Part shown: positions 56,328 to 64,000 of the stretch, piece by piece | How positions within the stretch are numbered: position 1 is the first letter of the stretch | Layout of the letters: the number at the start of each line of letters is the position of its first letter | Assembly (NCBI RefSeq): GCF_019649055.1 | Contig: NW_026570241.1 | Span: 186,001 to 250,000, forward strand | Direction: 5' to 3' | From: Paramacrobiotus metropolitanus | Lineage: Eukaryota; Tardigrada; Eutardigrada; Parachela; Macrobiotidae | Length of the DNA: 64,000 nucleotides | Translations under genes and position numbers: made by a program | Notes under the pieces: model-generated | Database searches by the model: none | The model's input: only the letters and a program-made list of their open reading frames with translations | Told to the model about the DNA's origin: nothing

Positions 56328-59300
56328 TTATTTGTTAGCATCAGGAGTATCGAGGTACAGCTTCTCCAGTTCGCCCTTGAAACCTTTACGTACTTCCTCC
56401 CGTTTGACCTTCTGTGTCGGTGTCATGTAGCCATTTTCCAAGGAAAACTGCTCTTTGAGGATCAAACAGTTTTTGGGGATTTCAAAGGAATTGAGCTTGT
56501 TGGCTTTGCCGGTTTTCACCAGATCCGCCAGGATCAACTCTTTGCATAATGTCGGATTTTTCTTGATTTCTTCCACGGAGCGGTGTAAATCTTGGGCGAC
56601 GGTCCGATAATTGGGATAGATCAAGCCAACAGTAAATGGATGCACACTGCTTCCGTCAACAAAGATCTGCTCTAGATACGGCGAAGCACCAAGGAGACCG
56701 TTCTCGATTTTCTCGGGGGCAATGTACTCGCCTTGGCTCAGCTTAAAAATATGCTTCTTCCGGTCAATAATTCGTAACCGACCGCTCTGAAATATTCGCA
56801 TACATTTAACGTACAGAGCTCTAAATACAAGGACGAGCTTGCAAATGATTAAACAATTAAGGTCGCTTCTATACGCCCGGAAAATTGTAAAGGCCGCCAA
56901 AATTTAGGGCATACCGCTTTGAAAATATGATCAAATAATGTTATTTTTGTTCCATTGTTGACCGATGTGCAGAATACATATCAATCGATTTGTAAAGTAG
57001 CCTATAGAAAAATGTACCATAATTATAGTTATATGATTACTCACCGGTAGCCATTGTCCAACATCTCCGGTATGCAGCCATCCCTCTTCATCGATGGTTT
57101 CTTTGGTTTTCCCTTCCTGCTTGTAATAAGCGCGGAAAGTGCGTTTTGTTTTGGCACAGATTTCGCCCTTGCCATCCTTAGCGTAATACTGCAGTTCTGG
57201 CACGTCAACCAGTTTTATCTCCACATCTTTACTGGGAATTCCCACGTGTCCGGTCTCCAAATCACCTGGTAGCGTCAGCGTTAGCAAACCACCCGATTCT
57301 GTCTGTCCGTATCCTTCAAAAATCTGCAAAATGACACTTAAGTTATTTCCATAGACTTATTTAACTAGTACAACTGGTATCAAATTTATAAATATGGAAC
57401 TTTCCCAACAAGAAACAGATGATCGAAAAATGAAAATTCACTGTCAAATTCAAGCCGCGTGAAATATAAGCGAGCTTACGTAACATCCCAGAGCCGCTCG
57501 CATATTATGCAGCGTCTTGCCATCTATTGGAGCACTTCCGACTGCACACAGCTGAAAAATAAGCGGGTAATAATGAATAAACATACAAATATAAATACGT
57601 GCAGTGCAAATCAGCGCTCATGATAAAACTCAAAATGGAACTGATTATGACCACGGCCTGATTGAACCAACCAGACGAGCAAAACAAAATAGTTTATTTT
57701 TTGGAAAAGCAACCATTTACCAGTACTCTGTACATAATACGTACGTGTATAAATTATGCGCCTTATCCTTTACCTTTACGCTACCACCCAATAAATCACT
57801 GATGTGATGGAACACCAATTTATCCCAAATCGAATTATTGCGAAATATGCCCAGTTTCATCTCTTGTGTTTTGAACCACAGCGCTACCGGCAGCATAATT
57901 TTCAGCGCCAGTGAATTTCTTGATGCGCTCCACATTTTGGTGTGCAGCTTCGACAGGACGCGGGGGACAGCGGCGAATGCCGTCGGACGGAGTTCTTGTA
58001 GATCATCATACATCCCCATGATACCGCTGCTGTTAAAGCCCAGCTGACCACCGTGGACAAACGTCGATACCTCCATCATGCGCTCAAAAATATGCGCCAG
58101 CGGAAGATATCCGAAAGCGCGCAATGTATGGTCCATACGGAGGGGCTACAGAATAACATTTCTAATCGTAAATAAGAAATATATGTCATACTTTACTAGT
58201 ACTACAGTACTAATAATAAACTTCGTATACGTACATTATTTTTATGAATAGATAATGTAAAGAATTATTTCATGCTTTTTCTAAATAACAAGGTACTTAT
58301 ATAATAATAATAACTTTTATTGATAGGGCATTGCATAATTATGTTACATCTCATACACTGTATGTATATACGATCCCATTATGCATTCTCATACAAATAC
58401 GTACATCATCTTTTTAAATACGTAAATTAATATTATATTTTTGAAATCCGTGGGAAAACGATTGTAGGTTAAATACATTTGTTTTACCAGAACGTGGTGA
58501 AGAAAATCCTCCACAGAGCTGGAAATAGACTCATGCGTGAGTTCTGCCGCTTTAGGTGCGCCGGTTGTGCCACTGGTGAACATGAGCATAGCTAAATCCT
58601 CCGGTTGAGGAGGTTGTTTGCGCTGGGGATTCTTCTGTCCCAGGTCTTCCACTTCCTGGAACGTGTAGGCCGCCCCACCGGTATTCTTGATGTCTTGCCG
58701 CAGTTGATCGCTTATATTGTCCATAAAGATAAAGGTGACCAGATTGGTACTTTTGATGCTGGATGACATCAGCGTACGGTAGTTCTTTTCGCTCCCACAT
58801 AACATGACCTCTACACTCACTACAAAAGTCAAAGTTCACGACGATGCCAGTTTGTACCGTGATACAGCTTAATAAACATGCTCATGTAACTTTACAAAAG
58901 TTTTCGCTTTCCAGTAGCGATCTTCCAGCATCGCTATATTTATGAGAACGTATAAATTAATACTGTAAAATTAATAATAATAATATTAATTATTACACTG
59001 CAAATTAATAATTTTTAAATGAAGAGAAAATCTTCATCCAATTAAATTTTGATCACGGTTATGTAAGTTTAATTTGTGCAGTTGTCTGATTAGCATCTTA
59101 CGTGTGTTCATTGCCATCTGGCACGCATCGGCGCCGAGCGAGTCATACAGCGGCGCGATAACGATGCTGTACGTATAGCAGCCATATTCGGCAATAACCC
59201 ATTCCGGCCGGGTGGGCGCTAAAATTCCCAGGAAGTTCTTCCCGCGTGGCTGCAAGCCCAAGTACAATAATCCCGCTCCGAAATTTTGGCTACGAACGGA

Positions 59301-60291
59301 CGCTTGGTTGTACGTGATCCACGAGTACGGCGACGACACACTCGGCCGGTAACCAAGACATGGTCCATTACCTTAAACATACACGGCAAAAATAATAATC
59401 ACCAGCTCTTGCATGCCGGTTGCTTTTTGCAGCAAGCATCTAAGCGTCCGTTGAAAATTTTGAATACGGGCTTTACAGATATATATATCAAATAGCGGGT
59501 TCCCAGATTATTTCCGAAGTTTAAAAAAGACATCGTTAAGCAACAGTGACATTCACGGTTTATTTCAAGTTAACTTTAAGGGTTCATTTTTTTATGTACG
59601 TAGTGATATACTGCAAGCAGTTTGCTCTTAATTTGCAGGGAACACTACCAGTTCCACACTTCTGCACTTCTTTATTTATCTTATTGTACAATACAGTTCA
59701 TAGTAAGCCCGTTTATTGCGTCAGGCCTATCGTGTTGGGAAGTAACCTGTTTCGTTGGATATTATCCAAATCATTAAAATTAAACAAACGGTAGCTTGCA
59801 TTACAGCACTAAAGAAGAAAAAGCCAGTGTAATATGCACTGTTACCGGAAATTGATTTACCACGCTCCATCATCCCGTACAATGTATTCGGGCAAGACCA
59901 TCCTAAGTTTCCAGGTTTTCCATCGGCTTTCCGTACGTATTGGTGAATCTGTTTGCAAGTCCAATGATGCATTACGCACGTTTGGTGAACTTCCATTGTA
60001 TTTGTGTGGTATTTTACAAAAATCCCGATATGTACGAGTATATTTTTGACTTCGTGGCGCTGCGCATTCGGTGCTAAAGTCGCTAATTTATCTACATATT
60101 TTGATGTGAGTCGTTCAGGTAAATATCTCAAATAATTAATCACATACCTCTTTTGTCTGGTGGTTGTAGTTAATGCCGGACGCCCGCAGACGATTGCGTC
60201 GGAACCAATAAGATAGTAATATCGGTATCGCAGCACACACGACGAGCAGGACGTTGGTAAGCGTCATCACAGGTTCTTCGTTTGCGACCAT
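56328..60291 (-). CDS. Acsl: Long-chain-fatty-acid--CoA ligase (ACSL1/5/6 type)
   Basis: Eight exons: 60291-60148, 59948-59846, 59371-59102, 58819-58488, 58145-57774, 57551-57480, 57323-57045, 56786-56328. They total 2031 bases (676 residues; human ACSL1 has 698) and all phases agree. The enzyme activates C12-C20 fatty acids to acyl-CoA through an acyl-AMP intermediate, on ER, mitochondrial outer or peroxisomal membranes. An N-terminal helix (LTNVLLVVCAAIPILLSYWF, 11-30) anchors it. Further motifs are NGPCLGYRP, the ATP-binding FTSGTTGAPK (253-262), FGYLPLAHIFERM, the gating GYGQTE (435-440), GWLHTGDVG, and the fatty-acid signature IDRKKHIFKLSQGEY. The residue after GAPK is Ala where Gly is usual (PKG). 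The small exon 59948-59846 is supported by TLYGMMERG, which matches TLYEGFQRG of ACSL1, and by phase. No lesion seen. Confidence 0.93.
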
Positions 60292-61666
60292 TGTGACGAA
60301 ATCGGACAAATTTAACGTTCCTGAAAGCGGGTGCCAGTATACCTGTAATGTGTGAGCAATAAATATTTTTTTCGAAATTATCAAACAGTGTCGTCTGCCC
60401 GTAATGCAGCTGGAATTATTTCGGTAAAACGCACATCTTTTAGCAGCCGTGTAACAGTACGCATTGACTGCATGGTATTCGCTACGAAGACATACTGAAA
60501 CAGATTGGCAGCGCAAGGAATGGTCAACCGCGAGAATCATGCGTTTGTAAGATAAAGGTTACTGCGATTATAATCACTCAGACCAACGCCGCAACTTCTG
60601 CTTACACACCCCCAAGCGTACTCGATGACCTTTGTCCCGGTAATTTGAGCTTTGGTTTTGCTTTCAGAGAGTACGTACATCTGAACTGTTATTAAACTGC
60701 CTGACTGGGTACCCTTCTACTTAATCTGGTCATGCATATACAGTAATAGTATACAGGTTTTGGTGCGGGATACTTTTTTAATTCATAGAAACTACATGGG
60801 TACAAGGAATCAAATGGGAGTTAACGTTGTATTCGAGAACTTGTATTCGAGAAACGCCGACATGGTTTGGGGCATATGGCCGTTAAAACATTAAGTTAGC
60901 GAGAAAACGCTAACTTCAGTTATAAAAGTTTACGTACGGTAAACACATTTTCCATAAAAGTACAAGTAAAAGTTCTGAATGTACAAGAATTTCCATAAAT
61001 GTGTCAACGGCATCTTTAAAGATGCCGTGACACAAGTGATACCCACATCTATATTAAGAAAGTTACATAGACTATCAATAGCAAACGTAATAATTATGGT
61101 TGTTTAAAATCTTTTTAATCAGGCCGAAGGTTTATTTGGAACGGAGAATGGAAACTACTTAGATCGGATAATAAGACTGACGGCAAAACGTTTTTCTACA
61201 CACCAACTTGTGGACTAATTACATCATTATTTACATGTATTAGTTTTACGTTACCTTTCTTGCCCGATCGCTTAAATAAATTTATACCGAATGAAAAATA
61301 ATATAACATGTGCGTCACAAGACCTTTTTATTAAACCGTATGCAGAGCAGAGCCAGAAACCTGTTGACTTATTCCGAAGCTATACGGACACAGTTGACAA
61401 AACATTTACCAACAATGTACTTTCAAAATCAAAGATAAAATTCGTTATTTGAAATCATTATCCGCACACGGAGACAATGCTAAATCAACCAAGGTTCACA
61501 AATAAAATACAAGTTACTCGTACAATTATATAAAGCACCAAACAAAGAATTCAGCGGCAATTATACGCAATGACAATCCGGTGTCGACCTAACGATTCCC
61601 ATAGTCAACAGTGATCCCCAGCATCTCCATCATCACAAGACAGTTAACCAAGTCATTTTCAGTAAA
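60292..61666. other. Spacer between ACSL and the kelch gene
   Basis: About 1.4 kb with no supportable gene. It holds the ACSL upstream region and the 3' flank of the kelch-like gene. Confidence 0.5.
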
Positions 61667-63815
61667 CTAATCCTGATCACTATCCTCACCGCCGTCATGT
61701 CCGCTATCCTCGGTATCTTCTTCCTCAATATCCTCGTCGTTATCACTGTCATCTTCACCGGTGTAGCCGTCATAGAACAAACTGCATTCCCACATATCCT
61801 GCGTGACCTCCACTACGAAGCACGTCGTAATCTGCAGCCCGAAGAACGATAACTCCAAGCCCTCCATTTCCGGCATATCGATCGTCGCCCAGCAGTTCTT
61901 CTGCGGATCGTACGCCTCCACGTTCTCGAGAAACAGATCCAGATTGCTGCCGCCCATTGCCACGATTAACCCGCCCCATTCAAACATACCGTGACCGTGC
62001 CGGGAATACTGCATGCGCGGTAGGGGTTCCCAGATTTCCGTTTGTAAGTGGAGACGTTCGGCGTAGTAGTTGCCCAGATAGCAGCCGACGTACCGATCGG
62101 AGTAGTCCATCTCGGTGGTGTAGCCTCCGCAGACGTACAGATAATCACCGTTGACGAGCACACCGGGTTTCTCACGGTCATAAGCCATGGGAGGCAGAAT
62201 GCGCCATTGATCCGTCAGTGTATCGTAAGCCTCTACCGTGGTCAGCGCCTTCACACTGCCCATCACCGACGCCGTGCGGCCGCCGCAGTACAGCAGTGTT
62301 GTACCGCTTACGGCAACACTGGACTCTATTTTGCTGCAAAAAGAAAACACCTACGCCCTTATGTTTATCACTGAAGTGGTCATTTATGGATCAAACTTAC
62401 TTATTAAAAAAAAAATAACAATAAATAACAATAAATAAATAACCAAAAATAAAAATAAATAACATCAATAAATAACATTAATAAATTAATAAATAACATC
62501 AATAAATAACATTAATTTTTCGAATCCGGATTATACCATGCACAGTAGTCGTATATTTACCAAACCACTGGACTCCATTTTAGAACAAAGAAGGACTTCT
62601 ACAAGATTTTTATTTATCGCTAGAAGCGCCAATATATTTATCCGCCAGTTTTTATTTATTTTAAATTACAAAATTTGAAATAATTGAGCTAAATCAGCGG
62701 CTCTGTTTTACTGCAAACGAAAACATCCAGAACTGTCTTCTTTACCGCTTGTTATAGTTTACCTAATTAATTTTACCTTTTCAAACTTGGAAAAACGTAG
62801 AAATCTTTAATTAAATCAATAAATAAAAAAAATTAATTTCAGAAAAATAATAGAAATGAAGAAGCTAGATTGATTTAATTAAATCGCATCGAAACAGGTA
62901 GATAGCAATTAGTAATTCAAGATTAAACACAAATGGTTGTAGCGAGAGGTATTTCCCTGAAAAATTCAAAACGCATGTTACTTAAATTTATAGTGACGTA
63001 CGTATGACCTTCGTTACTACGTACGCAAATCTCGGTGACGCCAATACGGTTACAGCATTCATCTCCACATCGCACTTGACGAACTGTCGCTCGGGATTCC
63101 ATCCATACACACAGCTGCCCACCGCCGCCGGAGGATTCTTATCGAACTCAACAAGCTGGAAATCCAAGATGGCCACGCGCCGGTAACTCATATCCCGTAG
63201 GCTCAGCGCCACTCCGATCTGCGGCAAGCGGTACTTCCGCCCCGCCTCCTCACCCCACAAACCGCCCAGTGCCGCACGAATTTCCTCTGCCTCTTCGGGA
63301 TCCATAGTAACGCGCGTGCCGGGCGGGTGTCCCCGCTGCCCGTACGCACTCCCGCGCCGCAATGTCCAGCGCACCTGGAAAATCAGTTCATAATCGATGC
63401 GTACCGCATACGTGCTATAGCGGAACCGGCCGATATCCAGGTCCTCCCAGGGAAATTTAATATCTGCGGTTTTCTTCCACCGAGGATGTAAAATGGACAA
63501 GGTGCCCTCCGGCACCTCGGACGATAGCTGTTGGGCATAACGGCAGGTAGGGCGGCCGGTGTACAGGAGGATGGCCTGTTTGGCGGGACGGTGTTGGGCT
63601 GGTCGCTGTTTTAATTCATTTCCACACGGAGAAATCAGTAAGCCCTGCTGCTGAGCGGCGGCTCTCAGGGATGAAGATAACGGCTCAGAGTTGTTAGCGA
63701 TCAGTTCGGAAATTTCGTTGGGGATGCGGTCTAGATGGAGCTTTGGCAGGAGCATGTCCAGTGTTTCGGCGTTCCAACGGGAATCCTTGGCGAAATTGCA
63801 CCAAGCTAATACCAG
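61667..63815 (-). CDS. Kelch-like protein (BACK and kelch repeats), 5' end outside the window
   Basis: Two exons, 63815-63025 and 62333-61667, join in phase (donor GC|GTACGT, then acceptor before AAAATAGAG), giving about 485 residues. The first exon opens inside a BACK domain (LVLAWCNFAKDSRWNAE, MLLPKLHLDRIP), continues through a long region unlike typical KLHL linkers, and reaches ASPRF at the start of the propeller. The second exon holds about three recognisable kelch repeats (LLYCGG, YLYVCGGY and IVAMGGS, each followed by a Tyr and a Trp) and a strongly acidic tail (GEDDSDNDEDIEEEDTED). BTB-BACK-kelch proteins are substrate adaptors for Cullin-3 ubiquitin ligases; the BTB domain should be upstream, off the right edge. 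Six blades are expected, so some are hidden in diverged sequence or missing. Confidence 0.75.
62400..62520. repeat. A-rich (AATAAC)n low-complexity tract
   Basis: An irregular simple repeat of AATAAC/AATAAAT units in the kelch-gene intron (62334-63024). No coding potential. Confidence 0.7.
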
Positions 63816-64000
63816 CTGATACAAATAGAAAAATAGTGAAGTACAGCGGTAATACAACTAAAAATTTTATTTGCGCACCTAAATAAGAAAAAAAGTAATA
63901 ATTCAATATTCAGTTCAAATATTCATTGATTTGTGTGTTTTGAAACGAAAAGCAGTTGCCGTTTCTTTAAATGGGAAATTATTTTCCCAAGGTAGAGCTC
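63816..64000. other. Right edge: intron sequence upstream of the BACK exon
   Basis: AT-rich, with the polypyrimidine tract and acceptor of the BACK exon at 63816-63830 (minus strand). I see no further exon before the window ends. Confidence 0.4.

Noticed and set aside
1-64000. CRISPR arrays, rRNA genes, clear tRNA genes, LTR or Polinton-like elements
   Set aside because: None seen: no regular direct-repeat arrays, no rRNA-like blocks, and no capsid, integrase or protease motifs.

Overview
The window reads as nuclear DNA of a small-genome invertebrate. Genes are split by mostly short GT-AG introns (many of 50-200 bases), and they include a DRGX-type paired-like homeobox gene, a mitochondrial ribosomal protein, a gustatory-receptor-like seven-helix receptor and several rhodopsin-class receptors with INRIWAV- or VNRF-like versions of the DRY motif. 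I associate those receptor types with the expanded GPCR families of tardigrades, so a eutardigrade is my best guess. This is inference, not proof.

Layout. 1-830: last exons of a plus-strand single-pass membrane protein. 0.8-18.2 kb: three tandem minus-strand copies (A, B, C) of a dynamin-related GTPase of the Drp1/DNM1L type. Each has 14 exons with matching intron positions. A and C are close; B is diverged and has a one-base frameshift in its GTPase domain. Copy C carries a TA-flanked MITE against a splice donor and a nested foldback in another intron. A small membrane-protein ORF lies just upstream of copy A. 18.2-27.5 kb: a 9.3-kb gene-poor stretch with a 30-base-TIR MITE and a cluster of K50 homeodomain sites. 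27.5-31.2 kb: the five-exon Drgx gene (plus strand). It includes a short first exon that resembles the vertebrate DRGX N-terminus and a GC-AG intron. 32.5-34.1 kb: a TraB-domain protein (minus). 34.4-36.8 kb: MITEs, foldbacks and a LINE reverse-transcriptase scrap. 37.9-39.7 kb: an NRDP1/RNF151-like RING protein ending in a membrane anchor (minus). It is divergent from mitochondrial ribosomal protein L9 (40.3-42.6 kb, plus). 42.9-44.4 kb: gustatory-receptor-like gene (minus). 45.4-55.2 kb: four minus-strand rhodopsin-class receptors in two paralogous pairs. One is intact (47.8-48.9 kb), one is broken by a 10-base duplication, one has two apparent homopolymer frameshifts and one is a clear pseudogene. 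56.3-60.3 kb: an eight-exon long-chain acyl-CoA synthetase (minus). 61.7-63.8 kb: the BACK and kelch part of a kelch-like protein (minus) that continues off the right edge.

There is no operon-like pathway. Several neighbours act at mitochondria (Drp1 in fission, the TraB-domain protein at the outer membrane in other animals, L9 in the mitoribosome, ACSL partly on mitochondria), but clustering by chance is the simpler reading. I see no new multi-gene system. The most informative features are the Drp1 array, the MITE that forms part of a splice donor, the reconstructed Drgx gene, and a pattern of isolated frameshifts, several at short homopolymers, that bears on assembly quality.
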